The notes: generated by a model not told the origin, from the sequence alone. A DNA stretch of 64,000 bases from Mesotoga sp. Brook.08.105.5.1 (GCF_002752635.1 NZ_AYTW01000040.1:1-64000), one strand, 5' to 3'; counted from the stretch's first letter, positions 14,501-23,708 are shown. Numbers and translations: made by a program.

Positions 14501-17251
14501 TTACCAAAGTGAATAAAGCTGAAGGAACTTCTCGATTTCGTTTAGGGCTGATTCGGCCTTCTCAAGTGCTATTCCTGAGAACTGTTCTTCTTCCATCTCT
14601 CTCATAATTAGTGATGAAGTTTCCTCGCTCCAGAAATATACTTCTTCGTAAAGATTGTCGAACCATTCTCTTGAAACGTAATCCTTTAGAGGAGTTAGCT
14701 GGCCAATGCTGCCTAATGGGACGACTCGATTCGTTGCTTTCATCGTATTCCAGGCAAAGACCTCTCTCTCTGCTATCTCTTGAACCTTATCCAGTCCATC
14801 GAGACCGTAGAGAAGAAGTACGTTTCTTGAATACTCGCCGTAGACGTTGTTGCTTCCCTTCAACCATCCACCAGGGTTGTATTCGATGGCGGTTTCGTAG
14901 AGTGTCTCGAGATGCCCTCTCTTAGATTTCGGAAGCTTTCTGATCGAATCTACTAGAGAGGTTAGAGAGCCGCTGTCTGCAACAAAACCTTCGAGTTTCT
15001 CCAGTTCTTCTGAGACTCTCTCGGCAGCAGCCATCGCGCGGAAAAGCAAGCTTGCCACATTTTTCACTACCTGAAGATCGGGAGATATCTTTGTGGACCT
15101 CAGAAGAGCATCTATCGCATCCAGAGTCACTTGATAGTCGATAAGCAGATTGATATCCAAGACCTCTAGCAGAGCAGAAACATCGGTAGCCGTAAGGTCT
15201 GCTCGCAACAAACCGGGTAACTCTCTAAGGTATGAGTGATCGATTTCCAACTCGCTGAGCATACCTCCCGGCGATGTGTCTTCGTTAAGCCAGGTCGAGA
15301 AGATATCTTCTCTGGCGAATATCTCTGTGAAGGCATCGGCTAATGCATTGCCCGACATATTGAGCTTTAGACGGAAATCTTCCTTTCTCTGAGCAGTCAA
15401 ATACATGTATCCTATGTAAGCCTCTGACAAATATTGGCCTCTGGAAATCTCTCTAGATGTCGACAGATTACGCATCGCGGAGTAGAAACTGTTTGACGAG
15501 TCCTGCCTCGCCCTTAGAAGCGCTGAAGAAGCAGATCGTAGCTTAGAATTCAGCGCGGATAACGTTGACGCAAAGGCATTTTCTCGTTCTTCAGAAGCCA
15601 TATGTTGAAGCAACTCTGAGGGTGCCTCAGGATAAGTCCTCTGCAATTCAATCAATCTATCGGGAATATAGTCATCATGTTGAAGATAGGAGTACCTTCC
15701 CTCATAGTCCTCAAGATTCTCGATTTCCCTCTTGATACTTCCGATCGAGTTTACTAACTCTGGAATCTGCGGGTTAATGCTTTCAATTCTTCTGTAGTCA
15801 ATGTAGCCTTTTGTGAAAAGGCCTTCCGCGAAAAACGTTCTACTCATCAGAACTGACGTACTCAGCGCGAATACAACCAGCAGTAGCGGAAGTACCTTTG
15901 ACATAGGAACAGTGACTCCCTTCGCTTCGGAAAACTCAGGGCTCATGATGAATCCAAAAAGGAAGACAGCTAGTAATGCGTTTGGCATCAGATGACCAGG
16001 AAAGGAAAGTACTGAATGAACGAATATTATCAGTAACCCGGCTTCGAGAAAGAGATACTTTGTGACCTTCTCGACAGAGGAGGATCTCTTCACCACCCCG
16101 ACAGTGTAGAAAAGCATTGCAACTATGAAGGTCATAATTAGGACGATTCCGATTATTCCTGTTTCACTCATCTGCTGAAGATACTCGTTGTGGGTTCGGA
16201 TGCTGTTCAGACCTGCAACATACATGTACTCTGGCTCTTCAGTCAGTACCTTTCCCATATTCTCCGTAGAAAGATACTTGTATGATCCGAAGCCTGTACC
16301 CAGAAAGGCTGAACTCTCCCACTGTTTGATAGCTGCTTTCCACTGAAGAATTCTGACGTCGACGGAAACGTAGTCGTCAGTGGTATACGTTAACCTCTCC
16401 GAGAAACTGAAACGGCCGCTTGTCAAAGGGTTGTCTCCAGAGTAGACGATCATAATGACTATCGTGGAGATAATAAGAAGAATGACAAATAGCCTGCTAA
16501 ATACAGAAATGAAGGATCTGAGTTTGAACCTCAGAATTGAGAAAATCAAGAAGACTACTAGAAAGACTATCGATATTATTACTGAATAATAGACTGCTCT
16601 TGTTTGGCCTATCACTATTACTATCAAGAAAAGTGAGTAGAGTGAAAGGTAGAAGTAGTGCCGAATCTTCTCGTGCTTCCAGATCTTCTTCTTGGAAACG
16701 GTTAGAAAAGCAGCTGGAAATAGCAGCATTGCCATTAGGTCGGTCGTGAAGTTCACGTTTCCTATAACGGATGAGAGATTTCCTCTTGTGAACGGATTGT
16801 TCTCAGTCCCCCAGAGCAAGCCATATCCCGTGTAGAATGAAAATACGGCATCAAAGGCTATGATAAGCCCCGCAAACAGGAAAAGTTGGAGAATAGTCAG
16901 TAGAGTTTCCTGTTTCTCTGCCGAGATGAGCAATGAAAAGAGGAGAAAGAGAAGCAGATTCATTGCAAAACCGAGTGAAGTAAGAAAGACGTTTGGCAGC
17001 GTGTTCAGAAGTTGGAAGGTAGTCAGACACGCATGGAATCCAAACAACAATGAAAGCAGCTGCGGAAGCGTTACTCTGACACTGCAGGGATTCCTCACAG
17101 CTTTCAATGAGAAAGAGACTATGAAGATCGCTATTGAGACCGATGCAAAATAGAACTTAGGTATGCCCATGTCCCAGGTGAAGCCCTTGATTGCGAAGAG
17201 CGAAGATCCGAAAACTAGAACAGCAAGAAACAAGAATCTTCCTTTGCGCAT
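14501..17251 (-). CDS. O-antigen ligase/polymerase-like membrane protein with large C-terminal domain
   Basis: A 916-residue protein. The first ~475 residues hold about a dozen hydrophobic segments. The Wzy_C/WaaL-type signature lies around 335-365: GTGFGSYKYLS followed by RTHNEYLQQMSETGIIG. Family members join or polymerise glycans at the outer face of the membrane. The second half (about 475-916) is soluble, helical and rich in Glu/Leu/Ser, with no repeats I can identify; it is much longer than in usual ligases. The ATG at 17251 has GGGGAGGGG. There is no glycosyltransferase cluster beside it; a CsaB-like gene lies about 4 kb away. The exact substrate is unknown. Confidence 0.75.
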   Translation of the reverse strand: MRKGRFLFLAVLVFGSSLFAIKGFTWDMGIPKFYFASVSIAIFIVSFSLKAVRNPCSVRVTLPQLLSLLFGFHACLTTFQLLNTLPNVFLTSLGFAMNLLLFLLFSLLISAEKQETLLTILQLFLFAGLIIAFDAVFSFYTGYGLLWGTENNPFTRGNLSSVIGNVNFTTDLMAMLLFPAAFLTVSKKKIWKHEKIRHYFYLSLYSLFLIVIVIGQTRAVYYSVIISIVFLVVFLIFSILRFKLRSFISVFSRLFVILLIISTIVIMIVYSGDNPLTSGRFSFSERLTYTTDDYVSVDVRILQWKAAIKQWESSAFLGTGFGSYKYLSTENMGKVLTEEPEYMYVAGLNSIRTHNEYLQQMSETGIIGIVLIMTFIVAMLFYTVGVVKRSSSVEKVTKYLFLEAGLLIIFVHSVLSFPGHLMPNALLAVFLFGFIMSPEFSEAKGVTVPMSKVLPLLLVVFALSTSVLMSRTFFAEGLFTKGYIDYRRIESINPQIPELVNSIGSIKREIENLEDYEGRYSYLQHDDYIPDRLIELQRTYPEAPSELLQHMASEERENAFASTLSALNSKLRSASSALLRARQDSSNSFYSAMRNLSTSREISRGQYLSEAYIGYMYLTAQRKEDFRLKLNMSGNALADAFTEIFAREDIFSTWLNEDTSPGGMLSELEIDHSYLRELPGLLRADLTATDVSALLEVLDINLLIDYQVTLDAIDALLRSTKISPDLQVVKNVASLLFRAMAAAERVSEELEKLEGFVADSGSLTSLVDSIRKLPKSKRGHLETLYETAIEYNPGGWLKGSNNVYGEYSRNVLLLYGLDGLDKVQEIAEREVFAWNTMKATNRVVPLGSIGQLTPLKDYVSREWFDNLYEEVYFWSEETSSLIMREMEEEQFSGIALEKAESALNEIEKFLQLYSLW

Positions 17252-17323
17252 TGTGTCCCCTCCCCACAGTCTGCTCTCAGAGTCCCAATTACTGTTTATG
17301 ACGAAGACTCATGAGAGAAATTG

Positions 17324-17713
17324 CTACTCCACTACCGTAACGATTACCTCACGGCTCCTAGGACCGTCAAATTCGCAGAAATAAACGCACTGCCATATTC
17401 CCAGCGCGAGTGAATTGTCTCTGAAAGGTATTGTAACTGAAGAACCAACCAAGGAAGCCTTAATATGTGCATCAGAATTCCCTTCGCGGTGTCTGAATCT
17501 ATCACTTTTTGGAATGCTTTTTCCCATCCATTCTAAGATGTCCTGAACAACATCTGGATCGGAATTCTCGTTGATTGTTACTCCTGCCGTGGTATGCGGA
17601 ACAAAGACATTAACAATACCGTGTGAGACCCTCGACTCTCTAACTGACTCAACTATGAAATCGGTGATGTCTATCAGCTGATTTCTAAGGCTTGTTTTTA
17701 CAGCATATCTCAT
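17324..17713 (-). CDS. YjbQ family protein (UPF0047)
   Basis: A small soluble protein of about 129 residues. The UPF0047 motif is clear: VFVPHTTAGVTINENSDPDV, then HREGNSDAHIKASLVGSS and the C-terminal LGIWQCVYFCEFDGPR. Members have been reported to have thiamine phosphate synthase side activity, but the physiological role is not settled. ATG 17713 and TTG 17722 are both possible; the TTG would overlap the minE stop. No strong ribosome site is visible for either. It is the last gene of the minD-minE unit. Confidence 0.88.
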   Translation of the reverse strand: MRYAVKTSLRNQLIDITDFIVESVRESRVSHGIVNVFVPHTTAGVTINENSDPDVVQDILEWMGKSIPKSDRFRHREGNSDAHIKASLVGSSVTIPFRDNSLALGIWQCVYFCEFDGPRSREVIVTVVE

Positions 17714-17718
17714 AAAAA

Positions 17719-17994
17719 TCAATGGAAGACCACGTTTGTAATAATTACCACGTATCCGTTGTGCTCTTCAAGCTGAACTTTGACGTTTTCTTCCTTAACC
17801 TTATACTTATCGGCAACGTAAGTCTTTATCTGGTGTACCATATCCTTACCGCTATTCTGGAGGATATCTTGAGGGATCACTTCTCTCACCGGTACTGAAT
17901 ACCTCCTGCCACCAGTTATGGAATCAAGTCTATCCTTTGCTTCTTTTCTGCTTCCTTCGGTTTTCTTCTTCTTCCTGAAAAGTCCAAAGAACAT
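17719..17994 (-). CDS. minE: cell division topological specificity factor MinE
   Basis: Stimulates the MinD ATPase and sets the site of division. The product is 91 residues when begun at ATG 17994, which has GAGGGAG nine bases ahead; the frame is open further upstream only because it overlaps minD. The N-terminus MFFGLFRKKKK is the expected short amphipathic membrane-targeting stretch followed by basic residues. The anti-MinCD segment and the C-terminal topological domain follow (DRLDSITGGRRYSVPVRE, DILQNSGKDMVHQIKTY). It lies 16 bases after minD. minC is not adjacent. Confidence 0.9.
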   Translation of the reverse strand: MFFGLFRKKKKTEGSRKEAKDRLDSITGGRRYSVPVREVIPQDILQNSGKDMVHQIKTYVADKYKVKEENVKVQLEEHNGYVVIITNVVFH

Positions 17995-18010
17995 ACACTT
18001 CAACTCCCTC

Positions 18011-18823
18011 TTAGTCTCTTCTGAAGATGCGCTTAAGGAATTCAAGGAATCCTTTCGATCCTTGCTCAAGGATATCCCGTTCAACGGGGATCGGTTCTCC
18101 CTTCATCCTCAAAGCAATGTTCTCGAAGACCTTTCCGATTCCTTCTCCATTTCCGTTCAGGATAACCGGTACACCCTTGTTTGTTGCTATGATTACCTCG
18201 TCACTATCTGGAATAATCCCGATCAGGTCGATTGCGAGGTTACTTTGAATATCCTCTCTTGTAAGCATATCACCACGTTTGACCATCTGAACTTTGAAAC
18301 GGTTTATCACGAGTCTGATATTCGCTTCCTGCATCCCGGAGTTCTCCAGAAGTCCGATGACCCGATCAGCGTCAGTAATGGCTGGAAGTTCGGGAGTAGT
18401 AACAATCAAAGCTTTTTCAGCTGCAGCTATGGCGTTCCTGAATCCTCTCTCTATTCCTGCAGGTGAGTCCACAATGACATAGTCAAACTTCGGATACAGC
18501 TCACTAATCATTTTCTTCATATCTTCGGGGGAAAGCATTTCTTTCGTTGCAATTTGTGAGGCCGCGAGTAGATAAAGTCCCTTGATTTGCTTATGCCTCA
18601 CTAGCGCTTCAGAAGCAGTTACCTTACCATTTGCAACATCTAGAATTGTATGCACAACTCTATTCTCAAGACCCAATGTGATGTCCAGATTCTTGAGACC
18701 TATGTCTGCGTCAATAAGGCAAACCTTCGCCCCTGAATTGGCAAGAGCACAACCAATATTGGCCGTGATTGTTGTCTTGCCGACTCCCCCTTTTCCGGAA
18801 GTCACAACGTATACTTTGGCCAT
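18011..18823 (-). CDS. minD: septum site-determining ATPase MinD
   Basis: Membrane-associated ParA/MinD-type ATPase, 270 residues, which with MinE positions the division septum. The deviant Walker A motif is KGGVGKTT at 11-18. Other signatures are CLIDADIGLKNLD, YVIVDSPAGIERGF and LVINRF. The C-terminal amphipathic membrane helix is GFLEFLKRIFRRD. The ATG start has a GGAGGT site ahead and an extended -10 promoter about 34 bases upstream. First gene of the minD-minE-yjbQ unit. Confidence 0.96.
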   Translation of the reverse strand: MAKVYVVTSGKGGVGKTTITANIGCALANSGAKVCLIDADIGLKNLDITLGLENRVVHTILDVANGKVTASEALVRHKQIKGLYLLAASQIATKEMLSPEDMKKMISELYPKFDYVIVDSPAGIERGFRNAIAAAEKALIVTTPELPAITDADRVIGLLENSGMQEANIRLVINRFKVQMVKRGDMLTREDIQSNLAIDLIGIIPDSDEVIIATNKGVPVILNGNGEGIGKVFENIALRMKGEPIPVERDILEQGSKGFLEFLKRIFRRD

Positions 18824-18856
18824 TTCTATCTACCTCCAGCCGTTAGACTTTTCTGA

Positions 18857-18865
18857 ATTATAGCA
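18857..18865 (-). promoter_or_regulatory. extended -10 promoter for minD
   Basis: The minus strand carries TGCTATAAT (TG-n-TATAAT), a perfect extended -10 element, about 34 bases before the minD start. The -35 region is poor, as is usual for this promoter class. Confidence 0.6.
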
Positions 18866-18900
18866 TTACATTAATACTTCAGCAGTAACTAGCCCGATTT

Positions 18901-20079
18901 TCAGTAATTTATCAATTCAAAGATGTGAAATAGACAGAACTTAAGATACTTGGTCTCGAATATCGAAGTAACCTCTGGATGATCCAATGATTGTCCACCC
19001 CTGAAAGCTACTAGACCCAATTTCTTACAATCGTGAAAAGCATCATTGATCGTTCTCATCCAATCTTCTTCCGAAACGATCTGTGTGCAAGAAGAAGAAG
19101 CAATCAATGCCCCGTCGTTTAAACTCTTGATTACTCTCAGGTTCAGTTCTTTGTAGCCCCTGAGAGCGTTCTTCTTGGAAGATGGAGATTTCGCCATTGC
19201 CGGAGGGTCTATTACTGCAAGACCAAAGCCTGAAAGACTGTTCTCTCTCAAGTAATCAAAAGCATTTGTCTTGATGAACTCACACTTATCAGAGAACCTG
19301 TTTATCTCTGCTACTTCCTTTGCGACGGAGAGCGCACGCTCAGATGAATCGACCAGTATCGCACTTCGTGCTCCTTTGTTTATGCAATGAAAGGAGAAAT
19401 TACCTGTGTAAGAAAAAACGTCGAGTACTCTTCGACCGGCGGCGTACTCTGATAAGCGCTTTGCGTTTTCTCTCTGATCGAGAAAAAAACCGGTCTTCTG
19501 CCCTTTTGTGTCTGCAAGAAAACTGATCCCGTTTAAGCTGAATGGCAGAAGCTCCGGCCCGTTGCCGTACAACCATCCTTCTTTAGCTTCCAGGCCCTCC
19601 TTTGCAAGGGAGGTTCCTTCGCTCTTTTCGAAAATCCCCTTTGGTTTCAAAACGAGGATCAAGGCTTCGATGATTTCCTTCTTCATTAGCTGGATGCCAA
19701 GAGTATTGAATTGAACTACGAGCCAATCGGAGAATCTATCAACTATCAATCCTGGTAGACCATCCGCCTCGCCGAATACGATTCTCAAGGCGTCACTATC
19801 TTCTAGAAGTAGAGACTTCACTTGTATTGCTCTTCGGATTTTTCCTGAAAAGAAGTCTGTATCGAGTTTGCAGTTCCTTCTTGTAATTAATCTTACTCTT
19901 ATCGTGGAACCGGAATTGTAGTAACCCTTTCCCAAGAATTGCCCAGAATACGTAAACACGTCCACTATGCAACCATCATCGAGCGGGTCGTGTTTTTCGA
20001 TTTCGTTGTCGTAGACCCACGGATGGCCAAAAGCTACCCTCCTCTTGATTTCTTTCTTGAGGAACACTCTGGGGCTCAA
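18901..20079 (-). CDS. class I SAM-dependent rRNA methyltransferase, RlmI-like (PUA domain)
   Basis: Likely 23S rRNA cytosine-5 methyltransferase of the RlmI/RlmK family, 392 residues. An N-terminal PUA-like RNA-binding domain (RRVAFGHPWVYDNEIE) leads into the methyltransferase fold. SAM motif I is RRVLDVFSYTGNFSF and the catalytic-site motif is LAVIDPPAMAKS; a cysteine sits in SSSCTQIVSE near the end. The TTG start at 20079 overlaps the upstream stop as TTGA, with GAGGA ahead of it. Last gene of the csaB-adh-rlmI-like unit. The exact target base cannot be told from sequence. Confidence 0.87.
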   Translation of the reverse strand: MSPRVFLKKEIKRRVAFGHPWVYDNEIEKHDPLDDGCIVDVFTYSGQFLGKGYYNSGSTIRVRLITRRNCKLDTDFFSGKIRRAIQVKSLLLEDSDALRIVFGEADGLPGLIVDRFSDWLVVQFNTLGIQLMKKEIIEALILVLKPKGIFEKSEGTSLAKEGLEAKEGWLYGNGPELLPFSLNGISFLADTKGQKTGFFLDQRENAKRLSEYAAGRRVLDVFSYTGNFSFHCINKGARSAILVDSSERALSVAKEVAEINRFSDKCEFIKTNAFDYLRENSLSGFGLAVIDPPAMAKSPSSKKNALRGYKELNLRVIKSLNDGALIASSSCTQIVSEEDWMRTINDAFHDCKKLGLVAFRGGQSLDHPEVTSIFETKYLKFCLFHIFELINY

Positions 20080-21176
20080 TCGCTTATTATCCTCTTGTAA
20101 AGATTAACGAAGAATTGCTTGTCGAAGTCACCCGGCGTCTTTTTCAGATGAGATGCTTTAGAGGTCTGATCGGACCATTTCTCTATCTCTTCTTCGGAGA
20201 GCTGTAATGAGACTCTTCCTACACCAAACTCCTGTAAGAAGGCGTTAAGCTCATCTAGATCAGTGAAAGGTTCTATTGCACCGCTTATTCTATTCGGGTC
20301 GGTTCTGGCTATTCTTTCGAGTATCCCAATCAACATGAGTGCATTTGCCATTCCATGCTTTATGCCTTTGAAGGATGAGAGAGGATAACCTGCGGCATGA
20401 ACTGCGGTCGTTCCCGTGTGGGCAATAACAATCCCGGCAAGTGTCGCGGCGAACTGTATCCGCTCTCGGGAAGAGACATCATTTTCATTCTTCAAGACTT
20501 CACGGAGTGATCGCTTTATAATCTTCGTTGCTTCCTTCGAAAGCATCTTCACCAGGGGGTTCTGTCCCTTGTTGACTGCTTCGCCTTCTATAGAATGAGA
20601 TAAGGCATCGAGTGCAGTTGAAATTGTCACATCCACGGGCATTGTTACGGTGTATCTCGCATCCAAGAAAGAGATTCTAGGAAATGTTGAAGGCATGCCA
20701 AAGCCCTTTTTCGAACCTTCCGGATCGGTTAAAATCGAGTACTGTGTAACTTCACTTCCGGTCCCAGACGTGGTGGGGACTGTGACAATTGGAAATGCGG
20801 GAAGATCCTTTCCTTTGAATAGATCTCTGCAGCTGCAGTTGCCATTCTTCCCAACTACCGAGATAGCCTTGGCAGCATCTAGCGGACTTCCACCACCGAT
20901 AGCTAACACGAAATCGCACGCGCTATTTGAGAGCATTTTTCCGCCCTTCTCAATTGTTGAGAAGGAGGGATTCTCTTCCACTTCATCAAATAATGTGCTT
21001 GGAATATCCAACGCGTCAAGCACTTCCTGCACATCGTCAAGTGCCCCGCTCTTTATTGCTGAAGACCTTCCAGTGACTATGAAAGCATTAGTTCCTATCT
21101 CTCTGAACAGCTCATTATTATGACTTATTGTTTTAGTCCCCGAGAAGACTCTAGTTGGCAGGAAATATTTCCACAT
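20076..21176 (-). CDS. iron-containing alcohol dehydrogenase
   Basis: NAD(P)-dependent dehydrogenase of the group III, iron-activated family, 366 residues. The nucleotide-binding region has AIGGGSPLDAAKAISV and PTTSGTGSEVTQYS. Metal ligands are expected in TALDALSHSIEG and in SSFKGIKHGMANALM. Family members reduce aldehydes to alcohols or the reverse; butanol and lactaldehyde-type substrates are all possible. It starts 4 bases after the csaB-like stop and overlaps the RlmI-like gene. Specificity is not predictable here. Confidence 0.92.
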   Translation of the reverse strand: MWKYFLPTRVFSGTKTISHNNELFREIGTNAFIVTGRSSAIKSGALDDVQEVLDALDIPSTLFDEVEENPSFSTIEKGGKMLSNSACDFVLAIGGGSPLDAAKAISVVGKNGNCSCRDLFKGKDLPAFPIVTVPTTSGTGSEVTQYSILTDPEGSKKGFGMPSTFPRISFLDARYTVTMPVDVTISTALDALSHSIEGEAVNKGQNPLVKMLSKEATKIIKRSLREVLKNENDVSSRERIQFAATLAGIVIAHTGTTAVHAAGYPLSSFKGIKHGMANALMLIGILERIARTDPNRISGAIEPFTDLDELNAFLQEFGVGRVSLQLSEEEIEKWSDQTSKASHLKKTPGDFDKQFFVNLYKRIISD

Positions 21177-21180
21177 TCAA

Positions 21181-22248
21181 TCACCTTCTATAGATCAACT
21201 TAATCAATACTTCTTTTGATTCGGTTGCCGTTTTCTCAAGTTGAGACCAGTATTCGTCTTTGAGATTAACAGGCTCTTTCAGAGAACTGTTGATGGCTAG
21301 ACTCAAGCTCTCGCAGCTTCCTTCAAATGAGAGTTCGCAATCCTTGTTAAGAGATCTCACAAATCTATCGAGTTTTGTGTTCTTCTTCCACACAAATGGA
21401 ACTCCTAATGAGATAGCGAGAATTGCTCCGTGAAGACGCTCAGTAATTATCAGTTCTGCATTGTTGAAGATTCTTATCATCCCTTCGAGGTCTTCGGGAG
21501 GCTTTCTAACTTTGAATCCATTTGATCTGGCCTTAGATTCGAGCTCACTTCTCTTTTCTTCGTCATGATGATTGTGAAAACCCACAGCGCATACTTCAGT
21601 CAGATTGTTCAGCCTCAGCGAATTGAGGACGTCATCAACACTCGTTCCATTTTTCAATACAATTACCGCAAGACCACTTTCGGTTGTTCGTTTTTCCGGA
21701 ATTATTCCCATTTTCTGCAAATAGTAGGGGCCGTAGTCAGTACCTGAGATAACTCTCTTCGAGAAAGAAGCGAAATATTTGTAGCTGACTAAGTCTCTCA
21801 TTACACCAAAGGTAAGAGGATTATTCAGCAGCTTATTTAGAGCTTTTCTGTTGATCTGTCTGTTCAACGGTCCAAAACCTTGAGAGAGAAGAAGCAGAGG
21901 TTTCCCCCTGTTAAGGGTATGCCTGGCAATCTCATAATAGTAAAGGAAGCTCCTCCAACTAGTCTGGTCCTGTAGGAGATTTCCCCCTCCGAAGATGGTG
22001 ACAATTGAGTGCCTAATTGAGTTTGTGATCTCACCAATACTAAAGCGACTAACCAATCTGATATCGAGTTTCGAAGGGAATCTATGAGTTATTTGCTCTA
22101 TTTGAGAAGATGCGGGCAAGTATATTGGCCCTTCAAACCCTATCTCATCAATTAGGGATAGTGATGAAAGCAATAGTAGATCGTCGCCAAGGTTATTATA
22201 TCCATAGTAACCCACCAGCGTCAGCCCGCCAAAAGAAAACTGTCTCAC
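21181..22248 (-). CDS. polysaccharide pyruvyl transferase, CsaB-like
   Basis: Transfers pyruvate from PEP onto a cell-wall glycan, which in several bacteria anchors S-layer proteins. The family is visible from VGYYGYNNLGDDLLLLSSL at the N-terminus, TIFGGGNLLQDQTSW, LLLSQGFGPLN, and the C-terminal ITERLHGAILAISLGVPFVW. I start it at GTG 22248 (MRQFSFGGLTLV), which lies 7 bases behind GGAGG; an in-frame TTG at 22272 has no site. About 355 residues is normal. In Thermotogae the outer sheath (toga) is attached to the envelope, so a role in envelope anchoring is plausible but inferred. Confidence 0.85.
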   Translation of the reverse strand: MRQFSFGGLTLVGYYGYNNLGDDLLLLSSLSLIDEIGFEGPIYLPASSQIEQITHRFPSKLDIRLVSRFSIGEITNSIRHSIVTIFGGGNLLQDQTSWRSFLYYYEIARHTLNRGKPLLLLSQGFGPLNRQINRKALNKLLNNPLTFGVMRDLVSYKYFASFSKRVISGTDYGPYYLQKMGIIPEKRTTESGLAVIVLKNGTSVDDVLNSLRLNNLTEVCAVGFHNHHDEEKRSELESKARSNGFKVRKPPEDLEGMIRIFNNAELIITERLHGAILAISLGVPFVWKKNTKLDRFVRSLNKDCELSFEGSCESLSLAINSSLKEPVNLKDEYWSQLEKTATESKEVLIKLIYRR

Positions 22249-22322
22249 CTCAAAACCTCCAGGAACATTCAACGATAATATTCTATCACATGTGAATCAT
22301 CGAACACGCTGTTCACAAAGCG

Positions 22323-23708
22323 TTGCAAGGGATGTACAATCTATTTATGCTAGGTGGACTTCTGAAAAGGAAAACCTCTTTCCCGTTTCTATACTATCTC
22401 CTTGCAACAATGCTTGGGGAGCTGTTGGTATTTGCACTTGCCTGGACGGCAGGTGCATGGATACCACTTATCTTTGTATCGACAGCCGTTATTCTTCTTT
22501 CTTCCAGATGGGTCAGCCCTTTCATATGGCTCATATTCTTTGTGGTCGGTTGCCTCGGTCAGTCTTTAACGTTGAAGACACTTGATCCTGGAAAGGTAGA
22601 ATATGTGGGATACATATCCAGAGGCGGAACGGGAAACGTTGAGGCAAGCATGGGAAGAGTGCTTGTTGAGGGAAAGTGGATGAATCTTCCCGTCGCTGTA
22701 AACATAAGGCTTTCCGACAGAAAAGCCGCAGCTTTTGCGGGCCAGATAATCTGGACAGCGGGAACTCTTATAAGGCAAGAATCATTTCCTCTTTTCAAGA
22801 TCGAATCAAATATTGAGGCCTGTGTCGAGAGGCTAGAGGTCTTCTCTTATCCTGGAAAGTATGTTACTGAGTTACTTTCGAGGTACAAACTAAATGACAC
22901 GATTGCTGCAGCCGTCTTCACCGGCGATAGAAGCCACATTGATTTTGAGACCAGGGAGAGGATTTCTGATCTTGGAGTTGCGCATTTGTTTGCGGTTTCT
23001 GGTTTGCACATCGGTCTTATGTATTTGCTGGTCCATTCCGCTATCTCTTTTCTCATGTTAGGTAGGAAAACGAAGCTGATACTTTCTATTGTCGTGCTCT
23101 TCTTCTATACCTTATCTACTGGTCCAGCGATATCTGCTACCAGAACATTTTTAATGTTACTGTGTTATTCACTACTGAAGATCATTGATTACCGACAGCA
23201 CCCGCTTAATATTCTGGGATTTTCCGGAATTATTATTGTTATGGCACAACCATCTATTGTTGCGTCAATTTCATTCCAGCTGAGTTTCTTTGCAACAGCT
23301 GCGCTTCTAATCTTCTTGCCTGCAATCGAGAATAAGAATCTGCTAAGTCAGACATTGCTTGTTGGAGCGATCGCTCAGACGGCTATCATCCCGCTTTCTC
23401 TAAGTACATTTGGCACGTTGTCTCTAGCAGGAGTACCGTTAACCGTAGTAATGGTTCCAGTCTTCGTTGTGCCTTCGTATCTTGGAATGATTTTCATCTT
23501 GATAGCAGATCTTGTTGGGCTGCAAATAGTAGGCAGTTTTATTGCTGGTAGCCTCAGAGCCATGTCCTCGCTACTTGGTGAAGTCACTAGTGTAATTGGG
23601 GGAGTCATCCCGACGATACGCTTTGAACCTCTTACTGCCTATCTATTATCGTTGCTGTCACTTTTCTTATTCTTCACTTTGCTCAGGCATTCTGGACACA
23701 AACCGTAG
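22323..23708 (+). CDS. ComEC/Rec2-type DNA uptake channel, without beta-lactamase domain
   Basis: Membrane protein of 461 residues resembling the competence channel ComEC. The diagnostic stretch is FTGDRSHIDFETRERISDLG followed by HLFAVSGLHIGLMY, and later AIAQTAIIPLSLSTFGTLSL. About ten membrane segments are present. ComEC proteins are often 700-800 residues with a C-terminal metallo-beta-lactamase domain; here the protein stops after the membrane core at LLRHSGHKP. The start could be TTG 22323, ATG 22332 or ATG 22347; none has a strong ribosome site. The last 70 bases overlap the convergent fur gene. Competence in this organism is an inference. Confidence 0.85.
   Translation: MQGMYNLFMLGGLLKRKTSFPFLYYLLATMLGELLVFALAWTAGAWIPLIFVSTAVILLSSRWVSPFIWLIFFVVGCLGQSLTLKTLDPGKVEYVGYISRGGTGNVEASMGRVLVEGKWMNLPVAVNIRLSDRKAAAFAGQIIWTAGTLIRQESFPLFKIESNIEACVERLEVFSYPGKYVTELLSRYKLNDTIAAAVFTGDRSHIDFETRERISDLGVAHLFAVSGLHIGLMYLLVHSAISFLMLGRKTKLILSIVVLFFYTLSTGPAISATRTFLMLLCYSLLKIIDYRQHPLNILGFSGIIIVMAQPSIVASISFQLSFFATAALLIFLPAIENKNLLSQTLLVGAIAQTAIIPLSLSTFGTLSLAGVPLTVVMVPVFVVPSYLGMIFILIADLVGLQIVGSFIAGSLRAMSSLLGEVTSVIGGVIPTIRFEPLTAYLLSLLSLFLFFTLLRHSGHKP

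Noticed and set aside
17260-17325. Possible long stem CTCTC...GAGAG between yjbQ and the ligase-like gene
   Set aside because: Bulged, with a 20-base loop and no T-run, so not convincing as a terminator or riboswitch.
17995-18084. Extended N-terminus for MinE
   Set aside because: It lies inside minD; ATG 17994 has a good ribosome site and gives the expected membrane-targeting N-terminus.
22288-22297. Short palindrome TCACATGTGA between csaB-like and comEC-like genes
   Set aside because: Ten bases only and no second copy seen; could be chance.
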